DNA of 55,315 nucleotides from Spirochaetaceae bacterium (GTDB lineage: Bacteria > Spirochaetota > Spirochaetia > Treponematales > Treponemataceae), in contig JAGBFB010000019.1 of NCBI GenBank assembly GCA_017936665.1, positions 1-55,315 of the forward strand, in the 5' to 3' direction. Below, one piece after another: positions 44,965 through 52,562 of the stretch; the stretch's first letter is position 1, and every line of letters starts with the position of its first letter. A model generated the notes under the pieces. It saw nothing but the letters and a program-made list of their open reading frames with translations, made no database searches and was not told the DNA's origin. Both the position numbers and the translations under genes were made by a program.

Positions 44965-45126
44965 AAAAAAATTACTCCCAAAATAAAGATTAAAATATTA
45001 AATCGTTGTTGAGTTTTATGCAAAAAATTTGTAAAACTTTATAACAATGTATTACTTTGTATTATTTTGCATATTTTACACTTTCTTGTCAATCCTTGCA
45101 AATATAAATAATATCACAGAAAATGA

Positions 45127-45525
45127 TTATTTAGCTAACTCGTGCAAGGAATCTTGAGGATAAAGATTCAAAATTGTTGTTTCAATGTGACTTTCCCAAG
45201 AATTTCCGTAAATTATGGGAAAATTTTCTGAAGTAAATTCTGAAATCACTTGTCTACAGATTCCACAAGGCGGTACAGGATAATCAGATTTTGGGGTTGC
45301 AATTGCCAAGGCTTTGAAATTTCTTTTTCCCTGTGAAATTGCAGTAAAAATAGCAGTCCTTTCTGCACAATTTGTAGCACCATAGGAACGATTTTCAACA
45401 TTTACGCCTACAATAATAGAATCATCATCTAAAAGCAAAGCTGCTCCAACAGGAAAATCAGAATAAACGCACCATGCATTTTTTGAAGTTTCAAGAGCTT
45501 TTTCAAATAAAAATCTATAATCCAT
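45127..45525 (-). CDS. cdd: cytidine deaminase
   Basis: 132 residues with the zinc site NCAERTAIFTA and PPCGICRQVISEF, plus the substrate motif VGAALLLDDDSIIVGVNVEN. It deaminates cytidine and deoxycytidine to the uridine forms (salvage). AAGGAAA precedes the ATG. Minus promoter TTGTTT (45588-45583), 16 bp, TATAAT (45566-45561) overlaps the divergent promoter. Confidence 0.95.
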   Translation of the reverse strand: MDYRFLFEKALETSKNAWCVYSDFPVGAALLLDDDSIIVGVNVENRSYGATNCAERTAIFTAISQGKRNFKALAIATPKSDYPVPPCGICRQVISEFTSENFPIIYGNSWESHIETTILNLYPQDSLHELAK

Positions 45526-45541
45526 AAAATGTTTCCTTATC

Positions 45542-45570
45542 TTGACATCAGTTTTACTATATTATACCAT
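45542..45570 (+). promoter_or_regulatory. promoter of the 45578 gene, predicted leaderless
   Basis: TTGACA (45542-45547), 17-bp spacer, TACCAT (45565-45570), then seven bases to the ATG; no ribosome site. The -10 region is shared on the opposite strand with the cdd TATAAT. Confidence 0.5.
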
Positions 45571-45577
45571 ATTATTT

Positions 45578-46663
45578 ATGAAAAACAAGAAAAACGTAGT
45601 AGCGCTTTTATTAGTTGCTTTAATTATACTTATAGTTTACACATTTATTTCTTTTAGACTTTCTAAAAATGAAATTCAATTTTTATCAAAATGGACAATT
45701 TCTCTAGATGAAGAAGCTTTAAAAACTGAAACTGAATCAAGTTTAATTGGGTTTAGGTTAGGCGATACTTTAGGATATTTTTCCACAGCAGGAAATCTTC
45801 ATCATAAATATACACTTCCAACTTTAAAAAATGGCAAATTAGCAAACGCCACATTATCATCTGATTGTTGGACAATTTTTGATGGGGAATCTTCAGAGTT
45901 TACAGTAAAAAATCCTGAAGGAAGTGTACTTTGTAAAATAAATCAGGCTGGAAATCCTTTTATTGACGAAAATCGACTGTTTTTATTTACTCCAAGTGGG
46001 AGTTCTTTTGTTAGTTATGATTTTGATGGAAATGAAATATGGCGAGCAGAAGGATATTCTCCAATAATTAGTTTTGCATCATCAGAAAATTCTACCGTTG
46101 TAGGTTATGCTGATGGGGAAGTTCGCTGTCTTTCAAATTCTGGTGACCAAATTTTTTCAATGTATCCAGGAGGAAGTTCTTATCCAATTATTTTGGGTGT
46201 AGATACATCAAATTCAGGTGAATACGTTGGTTGCGTTTCTGGAATTGATTCTCAAAGATTTGTTCTTATCCGAAGAACAGGTAATCAGCAAAAAATTGTT
46301 TTTCATGAATATCTTGAAGGTAACATAAAAGAAAATGTAAATGTTTATTTTACTCAAGATTCAAATTATGTTTATTATAATTTTGCAAATAATCTTGGCA
46401 TTTTAGATTGCAAAAAACTTACTTCAAAACATTTGCCATTGACAGGAAAAGTTCTTAAAATTGCAGAGATTCCTGAACTAAATGTAATTTTTGTGTTGTC
46501 AAAACAAGGTTCAGATTGTACTATCACCATTATCGAAGGAATGAAAAACGTTTTAGGTGTATACGAATATCAAGCAGAAACAACTTTTATTACTTCATTA
46601 AATGATAATTTATTTATTGGTGCAGATGACAAAATTTCTTGTATTCAAGTTGTAAAAAAATAA
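45578..46663 (+). CDS. membrane-anchored propeller-like protein, unknown function
   Basis: 361 residues from the ATG at 45578. One N-terminal membrane helix (VVALLLVALIILIVYTFI), then a beta-rich periplasmic part with repeated strand-turn units (GNEIWRAEGYSPIISFASS, STVVGYADGEVRCLSNSG, GEYVGCVSGIDSQRFVLIRR) like a WD40/PQQ propeller. No catalytic motif. It is followed 21 nt later by the degenerate M23 gene, so both may act on the cell wall or periplasm together. Confidence 0.65.
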   Translation: MKNKKNVVALLLVALIILIVYTFISFRLSKNEIQFLSKWTISLDEEALKTETESSLIGFRLGDTLGYFSTAGNLHHKYTLPTLKNGKLANATLSSDCWTIFDGESSEFTVKNPEGSVLCKINQAGNPFIDENRLFLFTPSGSSFVSYDFDGNEIWRAEGYSPIISFASSENSTVVGYADGEVRCLSNSGDQIFSMYPGGSSYPIILGVDTSNSGEYVGCVSGIDSQRFVLIRRTGNQQKIVFHEYLEGNIKENVNVYFTQDSNYVYYNFANNLGILDCKKLTSKHLPLTGKVLKIAEIPELNVIFVLSKQGSDCTITIIEGMKNVLGVYEYQAETTFITSLNDNLFIGADDKISCIQVVKK

Positions 46664-46684
46664 GCTTTGTTTGTGAGGATTTTT

Positions 46685-47581
46685 ATGAAATTTTCAAAAA
46701 AAATTAGTTTTATATCATTTATTATTTTTATATCATCTTTTTTATTTGCTTTTGATTGGCCTGTAGACGTTTCTTCTGGGGAATCTCAAATAAAAACTAA
46801 TTTTGCAGAAAATAGGGGAAATGCTTTTTCTAAAGGCTTTGTTTTTTCTTCCTCTGAAGATGTAAAAGCCAGTGAAGACGGAGTTGTTCTTGTTCATATT
46901 AATCCAGAAAATAATTATTACGAAAATTTTACTTCAACTTTGGGAAATTCTTTAATTTTAATTCACAAAGATGAAATGATTTCGGTTTATTCTGGTTTTG
47001 AAGAAATTAATGAAACTTGCTTAAATGGTGAGGTTGCAAAAGGATCAATTTTGGGTTCATTAAATAAAAAATCTACTGAAATCGAAGAAGATTCTACCAA
47101 AAAACAAGTTTTACCAAAAAAAGATTTTGAATTTCAAATTATAGATATAAGAAATACAGTTGTTATAAATCCATTTTTGCTTTTATCTAAATTAGAAAAA
47201 ATTTCTCCTGTTTTTCCTGGAAAAATTTTTGTGGTTAATAAAAAAGGAACAGAATATTCACTAGAAGAAAAAAAATCTTTGGCTTCAGGAGTTTATTCAA
47301 TCTACAGGGAATATTTCCCTTCAAGAATGCCTTTAAAAACTTCTGTTTTTGTAAATGGTGAAGAATCTTCTACAATAAATTTTGATACAATTTTATATAA
47401 AGAAAATCGAATATGCGTTTCTGGAAAAGATTTTTTTCCTATAGAAAAAATTTATCCAAACAATAAGCGTCAGTTTTTAGGAGAAATTGAAATTTCTAGA
47501 GGAAAAAACTTAATTTCAGTTATTGTTACAGATTGTCTTGGAGTTGAAAGAAGAATTAATCATACTATTGAGGCTTGGTAA
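46685..47581 (+). CDS. M23/LytM-like periplasmic protein lacking zinc ligands
   Basis: 298 residues from the ATG at 46685 (GAGGA upstream). Signal peptide ending FLFAFD. The LytM-type frame is recognisable: NRGNAFSKGFVFSSSEDVKASEDGVVLVH, SLILIHKDEMISVYSGFEEI, GEVAKGSILGSL. The usual HxxxD and HxH zinc motifs read SKGFVF and VYSGF. It is therefore probably non-catalytic, like the EnvC/NlpD-type activators of amidases. The C-terminal half is beta-rich, unassigned. Confidence 0.68.
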   Translation: MKFSKKISFISFIIFISSFLFAFDWPVDVSSGESQIKTNFAENRGNAFSKGFVFSSSEDVKASEDGVVLVHINPENNYYENFTSTLGNSLILIHKDEMISVYSGFEEINETCLNGEVAKGSILGSLNKKSTEIEEDSTKKQVLPKKDFEFQIIDIRNTVVINPFLLLSKLEKISPVFPGKIFVVNKKGTEYSLEEKKSLASGVYSIYREYFPSRMPLKTSVFVNGEESSTINFDTILYKENRICVSGKDFFPIEKIYPNNKRQFLGEIEISRGKNLISVIVTDCLGVERRINHTIEAW

Positions 47582-47591
47582 TTTTTTCTTC

Positions 47592-48803
47592 CTAAAAAGC
47601 TTTTTCTATAATTCCACCACCAACAGTTACTCCATTGATGTAAACTACGGCTGATTGCCCTGGAGCTATGGCTCTTTGTTTTTCATCAAATGTAATTTTG
47701 TAACTTCCTTCTGGGTACTCGCTGGATGCTCTTTCTATTAATGCTAAAACTGGTTTTGATGCAAGTCTAATTTTTACAAGGCCTTTAAACGCTTTTTCCG
47801 GGGCAAAGTTTCCTGCCCAAACCCAGTTTGTTGCAATTAGACCTTCTGCTAAAAGACCGTCATTTTCTGATAAAACAACAGTATTTTTTTCTTTGTTTAT
47901 TTCTTTTACATAAAGAGGATTTTTTGCACTTACACCTAAACCACGTCGTTGTCCAATGGTGTAAAATTCTATTCCTCGATGTTTACCTAAAACTTTTCCA
48001 TTTTCATCAGTGATGTTTCCGGGAATTGATTTTACATCAGCAAAGATTTTTTCAAAAATTTCTGGTGGAACAAAATCTTGACTTTCACTTTTTTCGGCTG
48101 CTTGCAAATTTCGTTTGCGTGCTTCTTCGTAAACTTCTTTTTTTGTCATTTTGCTTAAAGGAAATCGAACTTTTTCAAGAACTTCAGATTTTATTCTATT
48201 TAAAAAATAGGCTTGATCTTTTGTTCCGTCTTCAGCTTGACTTATAAAAATAGGGTAGAGGTTTACATCATTTGATTTAGAAGAATTTTCACTTCCTTCT
48301 TCAGTTTTTAAAATTTCATTTATTGGAGAATTACATTTTACAAGTTTTGCGTAGTGTCCCGTACAAAAATAATCAAATTTAATCCCTAGTTTTTCTACAC
48401 CTTGCAATAATGCACCAAATTTTACAGTTGGATTGCACATAATACAAGGATTTGGTGTTCTTCCATTTCTATATTCTGATTTGAAGTATTCTAAAACATT
48501 TTTTCTGTATTCATCTTTTACAGAAATAACATGATATTCAATATCGTTTTCTGCACAAAATTTTCTGCAAGTTTCAATATCTATTTTTTCATCTGGTCCA
48601 TAACAAGAATGTCTTAATCCGTCAGGTGATGGCTCTATTGGTAAATCATTATTCCAAGTTGACATTGTAACCCCAATTACTTTACAACCTTGTTCTTTTA
48701 AAAGCATCGTAACAAGTGTAGAGTCAACTCCACCAGACATTCCGATTAAAACTGTATCACCTTTTTCTGGCTGATTTATTTCGTAAAATTCTAAATCTTG
48801 CAT
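47592..48803 (-). CDS. mnmA: tRNA-specific 2-thiouridylase MnmA
   Basis: 403 residues from the ATG at 48803 (longer TTG start rejected: it overlaps the -10 box). PP-loop GMSGGVDSTLV, GVTMSTWNND, the NPCIMCNPTVKFG motif with the active cysteine, TGHYAK, QAYFLNRI and GQRRGLGVS. It sulfurates U34 of Lys, Glu and Gln tRNAs. Odd: the usual SQDICFVPDG, which carries the second catalytic cysteine (Cys199 in E. coli), reads SQDFVPPEIF. Instead there is a CxxC (CIMC). Confidence 0.93.
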   Translation of the reverse strand: MQDLEFYEINQPEKGDTVLIGMSGGVDSTLVTMLLKEQGCKVIGVTMSTWNNDLPIEPSPDGLRHSCYGPDEKIDIETCRKFCAENDIEYHVISVKDEYRKNVLEYFKSEYRNGRTPNPCIMCNPTVKFGALLQGVEKLGIKFDYFCTGHYAKLVKCNSPINEILKTEEGSENSSKSNDVNLYPIFISQAEDGTKDQAYFLNRIKSEVLEKVRFPLSKMTKKEVYEEARKRNLQAAEKSESQDFVPPEIFEKIFADVKSIPGNITDENGKVLGKHRGIEFYTIGQRRGLGVSAKNPLYVKEINKEKNTVVLSENDGLLAEGLIATNWVWAGNFAPEKAFKGLVKIRLASKPVLALIERASSEYPEGSYKITFDEKQRAIAPGQSAVVYINGVTVGGGIIEKAF

Positions 48804-48809
48804 AATTTT

Positions 48810-48838
48810 AATATACAATTTTACATTGCTATTCTCAA
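48810..48838 (-). promoter_or_regulatory. promoter of mnmA, predicted leaderless
   Basis: Minus strand: TTGAGA (48838-48833), 17-bp spacer, TATATT (48815-48810), then six bases to the ATG at 48803; no ribosome site. Confidence 0.6.
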
Positions 48839-48854
48839 GATGTTTTGATATAAT
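48826..48854 (+). promoter_or_regulatory. promoter of the acyltransferase gene, short leader
   Basis: TTGCTA (48826-48831), 17-bp spacer, TATAAT (48849-48854), eight bases before the ATG at 48863. It interleaves with the divergent mnmA promoter. Confidence 0.6.
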
Positions 48855-48862
48855 ATTCTTGT

Positions 48863-49696
48863 ATGGAATACGAAAAATTAGAGCAAATAAATAACAATGA
48901 GGTTTTTGTTCCTCAAATTGATATTGATTATCCAGCAGAACCTGATAAACGAATTTTATCTGTAGTTCCAGAGTGCGAAGTTGTTTTGGATGAAAATTAT
49001 CCTTATCTTGATAAAAGTTTTAAATTCAACTTTATGATGAATTTACAATATCTAGGAATTTTTGTTTTAGTTTTTATTTTGAATCCTTTAAAATATGGAT
49101 TAAAAATTAAGGGAAAGAAAAACTTAAAACCTTACAAAAAGATTTTGAAAAAACAAGGGGCAATTACTGTTTCAAATCATGTTTACAGATGGGATTTTCT
49201 TGGGGTTTTGCAAGCGGTGAAATATCGCAAAATGTATTTTCCTACATTACATGATAATGTAATTGGTTCAGATAGATTTATGGTACGATATGCTGGTGGA
49301 ATTCCTTTGCCAGAGAGTTTTAGTGCAATGAAAAAATTTAATGAAGCCTTAGATGAAGTTGTTGCGAAAGGTCATTGGTTACATGTATTTCCTGAAAGTT
49401 GCCGTTGGGATTATTATCAACCAATTAGACCTTTTAAAAGAGGTGCTTTTACATTTGCACAAAAGTATAATCGTCCTGTAATTCCTATGGCTTATTCTTA
49501 TAGAGAGCCAAAAGGTTTAGAAAAATTTTTTACAGGTGGAAAACCTTGCTTTACATTAAATATTGGAACACCGATTTTTCCAGATACAAGTCTTTCAAGA
49601 AAAGAATGTGTTAGTAAATTACGTTCTGAATGTCATAAAGCCATGGTGGAACTTGCAGGAATAAAACAAAACTGCTGGCAAGCTGAAGGGGATTAA
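48863..49696 (+). CDS. PlsC-like 1-acylglycerol-3-phosphate O-acyltransferase
   Basis: 277 residues with one hydrophobic segment at about 58-75 (YLGIFVLVFILNPLKYGL). The acyltransferase blocks are present: block I NHVYRWD (HxxxxD), block II GGIPLP, block III VFPESCRW (FPEG-like with Ser), block IV IPMAYSYREP. It probably makes phosphatidate for membrane lipids. The N-terminal 50 acidic residues are unusual for PlsC. Confidence 0.85.
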   Translation: MEYEKLEQINNNEVFVPQIDIDYPAEPDKRILSVVPECEVVLDENYPYLDKSFKFNFMMNLQYLGIFVLVFILNPLKYGLKIKGKKNLKPYKKILKKQGAITVSNHVYRWDFLGVLQAVKYRKMYFPTLHDNVIGSDRFMVRYAGGIPLPESFSAMKKFNEALDEVVAKGHWLHVFPESCRWDYYQPIRPFKRGAFTFAQKYNRPVIPMAYSYREPKGLEKFFTGGKPCFTLNIGTPIFPDTSLSRKECVSKLRSECHKAMVELAGIKQNCWQAEGD

Positions 49697-49703
49697 AAAA
49701 AAA

Positions 49704-49790
49704 GGATGACTTTCTGTCATGCTGAACTGGTTTCAGCATCTCCTTTTCATGTAGTGAAGAAATCCCGAAATAAATTCGGGATGACACTAT
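49704..49790. repeat. REP-like intergenic double hairpin
   Basis: Two clean hairpins in the 137-bp gap: ATGCTGAA/TTCAGCAT (49719-49739) and ATCCCGAA/TTCGGGAT (49762-49782), bracketed by ATGAC/GTCAT motifs. The wording (GTCATGCTGAAC...GGGATGACA) is like intergenic repeats common in many bacterial genomes. It may also terminate the two convergent genes. Confidence 0.6.
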
Positions 49791-49833
49791 GATTAATTTT
49801 TTAGGCATTCTCTTTTTTCAGAATTAAAAATAC

Positions 49834-50535
49834 TTAATCTTCTAAAGGTTCCATTCCATCTAAAACCCAAGTTGCAAAATCTTCCCAAGACCAAACTGGA
49901 TGATTTGCTTCTTTTATCTTAGTCTTGTGAGTTTCAATCTGGATAAATTCCATATTTGTTTGTCTTGCCCCATCTCCATCTGTATCATCTCTATCACCAA
50001 TTACAAGACATTTTTCTGGTTCTACTTCAAGATGTTGTGCAATTTCTAAAAATGGACGGATTGCTGGTTTTTGGCTTCCAAAATCTTCTGCAGAGTAAAT
50101 ACCACTGATTTGGCTAATTGTTTCATCAGAAAAGTCTAAAGCTCTAATTCGTTGTCTTACTCTAGGATAATCAGAGAAAACTGCAATCTTTATTCCTCTT
50201 TTGTGTAATTCTTCAAAAACTTCAGCCAACTCTGGACGTTTTGAATAGTATCTTTTGAGTAAAAAGCACATCGTTCCCATGTAACGATTAGAATACCAGT
50301 TTAAAGCATCTTCTTGTTTAAAATTAAGCATTTTTGACATTCTTCTAGAATATTCTGCTTTGTATGCATCTGGAGTTCCATAATCGCAACCTTTTAATTT
50401 TCTACGAACATCTCTATCGGCTTTTATTCTAAAAAAATCTGTAGGAAGAGACCAAATAAGTCTTAAGGGCATCCATTTAAAATTATACAAAGTGCCATCT
50501 AGGTCAAAAATTACAGCTTTTACATCAGAAAACAT
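49834..50535 (-). CDS. HAD-superfamily hydrolase (phosphoglycolate phosphatase-like)
   Basis: 233 residues: motif I FDLDGTLYNF, a helical cap from about 20 to 110, motif II VFSDYP, motif III lysine in GSQKPAIRPF, motif IV IGDRDDTDGDGA. The substrate is not deducible. A gene of the same strand encoding the GH3-family enzyme lies 68 nt upstream. Confidence 0.87.
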   Translation of the reverse strand: MFSDVKAVIFDLDGTLYNFKWMPLRLIWSLPTDFFRIKADRDVRRKLKGCDYGTPDAYKAEYSRRMSKMLNFKQEDALNWYSNRYMGTMCFLLKRYYSKRPELAEVFEELHKRGIKIAVFSDYPRVRQRIRALDFSDETISQISGIYSAEDFGSQKPAIRPFLEIAQHLEVEPEKCLVIGDRDDTDGDGARQTNMEFIQIETHKTKIKEANHPVWSWEDFATWVLDGMEPLED

Positions 50536-50603
50536 AAGTTTGTTCCTAAAATAAAATTAAGTTGCAAAAGTAAAAACCTTCACAACTTAATTTTTTATTT
50601 AAT

Positions 50604-52310
50604 TTATTTTTTAATCAAATCTTTGAACATTGCATGGCGTTTTTCATCTTGCATAAGAAGATTTAATTTAAACTGCCCATCTCTTGAACCTTGATCGATA
50701 CAACGTGCTTTGTATGTTTCAAATGATTCTTTCTGCATAACATAAGAAAGAGGATCTTTCAAGCGTAAAGAATCTCTTTTTACTTCATACTCACAGTTAA
50801 TTTCTTTTAGTTTTTTATCAACGATTTTTGTAAAATCATCTGCTTGTTTTTGAAGTTCTGCAAGAGGTTTATCATTATCAGCAAATTCATAATAGAACTT
50901 ATAAACTGAATTTTCAATATCTGCAAAACCTACAAAGAATCTTACTTCAATTCCAGTATCTTTTTGTGTTTCTTTTACAGCTTCGATAAATTGTTTTTCA
51001 TGAAGTTTTTCACCTGTCATTGAAATAATACCATTGATTTTTTGGATAAATTGAATTGTAGGAATTTTTCCAAAGAAACCTGTTACTTCAACAAGGTCGT
51101 TCATGTTGTAGCGATAAAGACCTGCGTATGTTGTTACGAAAATTGAATAGCGTTTTCCTTTTTCAAGTTCGTGAAGTTGTAAGAATTTAGGATTAGGATT
51201 TTCCAAATCATCTGCACTGATAAATTCAAAATAGTGCATGTGAGGGAATAATACTGTATCATCTTGACCATTAAGAACAAGACCTGCACGACATTCTGAA
51301 GCAAAGTATCCAAATTCTTGGTGATTCATGTGTTCTGGGAATGAATCTTTGAATTTATCCATGTAAACATGTGTGTTTCCACATTTCCAAGTTGTTAAAA
51401 CTTGAATATTTGGCCAATAGTGTTTTGGTAAAATTACAGGATATTTTTCTTTTAATGCTCTAAGTTCAGCAGCACGAGCTGGATTTGGTTTATATGTGGC
51501 TTCAATTACTGCTCTAATTTCTGGTTCAATGTTCAAATCTTTGTTCAATGTTCCGTTTTCAATATCTGTTACGTATGAATCAAAAAATTCGTTTACATTG
51601 TTTTGCATTTCAACAATTGTTGAAGGGTTTGCTGTTACAAGAAGGTGAACATCTTGTTCGATACCTGTTCTCATGATTGTATAGTAACGAGCTTTATAAT
51701 CTTTGATTGCAAAAACTTCATTATTTTCTGCGTAAAGTCCTTTGATAAATTCAGGGCAGTCACGACGAGTAACACCAGAAACTGAACCATAAACAGTTCC
51801 GTCTGGAGCATTTCCTTCGATAGCTTTTCCTACGATAGAAGTACATTTGTTTTCAAAAACTTTTGGTCTGTGCATTTGGAAAGAGTGAAGCCAAAGTTTT
51901 GTCATTTTACTATAACAGTTTGAATAATATTCATTTGTAATAGGAATCCATTTTGGTTCTTTTGTTGTACCAGATGTTGTTGCATACATCATTGGTTTTC
52001 CAGGGAAAAGGATGTTTTCTTCTCCGTTTTTATGTCGTTCAATCATTGGTCGCAAATCTTCGTAGTCTGTAGGTGGAACGTTTTTTTGCCAAAGAGCAAA
52101 TAATTCATCTGCGTTTTTTGCTTTAAGAATTTCTGCATAGTTATGAGATTTTCCCCATTCACTATCTTTTGCATACTCTAGAATACCACGCAAAGTTTTT
52201 TCTGCAGACTTTTTACAGTTGCGTGATGCTTTTTTTACCTTGTTGTACTGAATTTTTCCAACAAGACCTAAAGCTAATTTGATTTTAGTAGAGCCTTTTA
52301 GTTTTGCCAT
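50604..52310 (-). CDS. GH3-family acyl-acid adenylating enzyme
   Basis: 568 residues of the GH3 auxin-responsive-promoter family within the ANL superfamily: N-terminal RGILEYAKDSEWGK, phosphate loop YATTSGTTKEPKWIP, AGLYRYNMNDLVEV (hinge-side motif) and SMTGEKLHEKQF. Plant GH3 enzymes join acyl acids to amino acids through an adenylate. Bacterial homologues are mostly uncharacterised, so the substrate here is unknown. AAGGATGG precedes the ATG. A leader of about 130 nt carries a nine-G tract and hairpins. Confidence 0.88.
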   Translation of the reverse strand: MAKLKGSTKIKLALGLVGKIQYNKVKKASRNCKKSAEKTLRGILEYAKDSEWGKSHNYAEILKAKNADELFALWQKNVPPTDYEDLRPMIERHKNGEENILFPGKPMMYATTSGTTKEPKWIPITNEYYSNCYSKMTKLWLHSFQMHRPKVFENKCTSIVGKAIEGNAPDGTVYGSVSGVTRRDCPEFIKGLYAENNEVFAIKDYKARYYTIMRTGIEQDVHLLVTANPSTIVEMQNNVNEFFDSYVTDIENGTLNKDLNIEPEIRAVIEATYKPNPARAAELRALKEKYPVILPKHYWPNIQVLTTWKCGNTHVYMDKFKDSFPEHMNHQEFGYFASECRAGLVLNGQDDTVLFPHMHYFEFISADDLENPNPKFLQLHELEKGKRYSIFVTTYAGLYRYNMNDLVEVTGFFGKIPTIQFIQKINGIISMTGEKLHEKQFIEAVKETQKDTGIEVRFFVGFADIENSVYKFYYEFADNDKPLAELQKQADDFTKIVDKKLKEINCEYEVKRDSLRLKDPLSYVMQKESFETYKARCIDQGSRDGQFKLNLLMQDEKRHAMFKDLIKK

Positions 52311-52367
52311 AAAATACCATCCTTAATTTTCACATTTAGTTTTTTTTCCTAATAAAATTTGGGGTCA

Positions 52368-52396
52368 GTTCACTCAGTGAACATTTACCCCCCCCC
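52368..52396 (-). promoter_or_regulatory. leader hairpin and nine-G tract upstream of the GH3-family gene
   Basis: Plus-strand C9 (52388-52396) is G9 in the mRNA. Just after it comes a perfect palindrome, GTTCACT-C-AGTGAAC (52368-52382 on the plus strand), and a GGGGT at 52361-52365 can pair with the tract, extending the stem. Homopolymer length could alter this structure or promoter activity. Confidence 0.55.
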
Positions 52397-52447
52397 ACTA
52401 GGAAATATGTTGACATCTTACCCTTAAAATGTCATTTTATAATTCCT

Positions 52448-52476
52448 ATTGTATTCTTCTTATTGTTAAAAGTCAA
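52448..52476 (-). promoter_or_regulatory. promoter of the GH3-family gene
   Basis: Minus strand: TTGACT (52476-52471), 17-bp spacer, TACAAT (52453-52448). A perfect palindrome TAAAATGTCATTTTA (52425-52439) lies just after the predicted start, a possible operator. Confidence 0.6.
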
Positions 52477-52527
52477 TACGACATTTTTATATAGATTTGT
52501 CATTCATTTTAGAGTTTTTTTAGTAAA

Positions 52528-52556
52528 TTGACATTTTACCTATTAGTTTCTATTAT
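52528..52556 (+). promoter_or_regulatory. promoter of the phosphohexomutase gene, predicted leaderless
   Basis: TTGACA (52528-52533), 17-bp spacer, TATTAT (52551-52556), then TAGGTT and the ATG at 52563: a start seven bases past the -10 is the A of ATG. Confidence 0.7.
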
Positions 52557-52562
52557 TAGGTT

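Noticed and set aside
44990-45120. Possible riboswitch between cdd and the HTH-EIIA gene
   Set aside because: AT-rich, no stable stem or recognisable aptamer; only an isolated TTGACA.
52361-52400. Insertion-sequence end (TGAACTGACCCC-like)
   Set aside because: The bases resemble IS3-type termini, but no second end, transposase or target duplication is present in the window.
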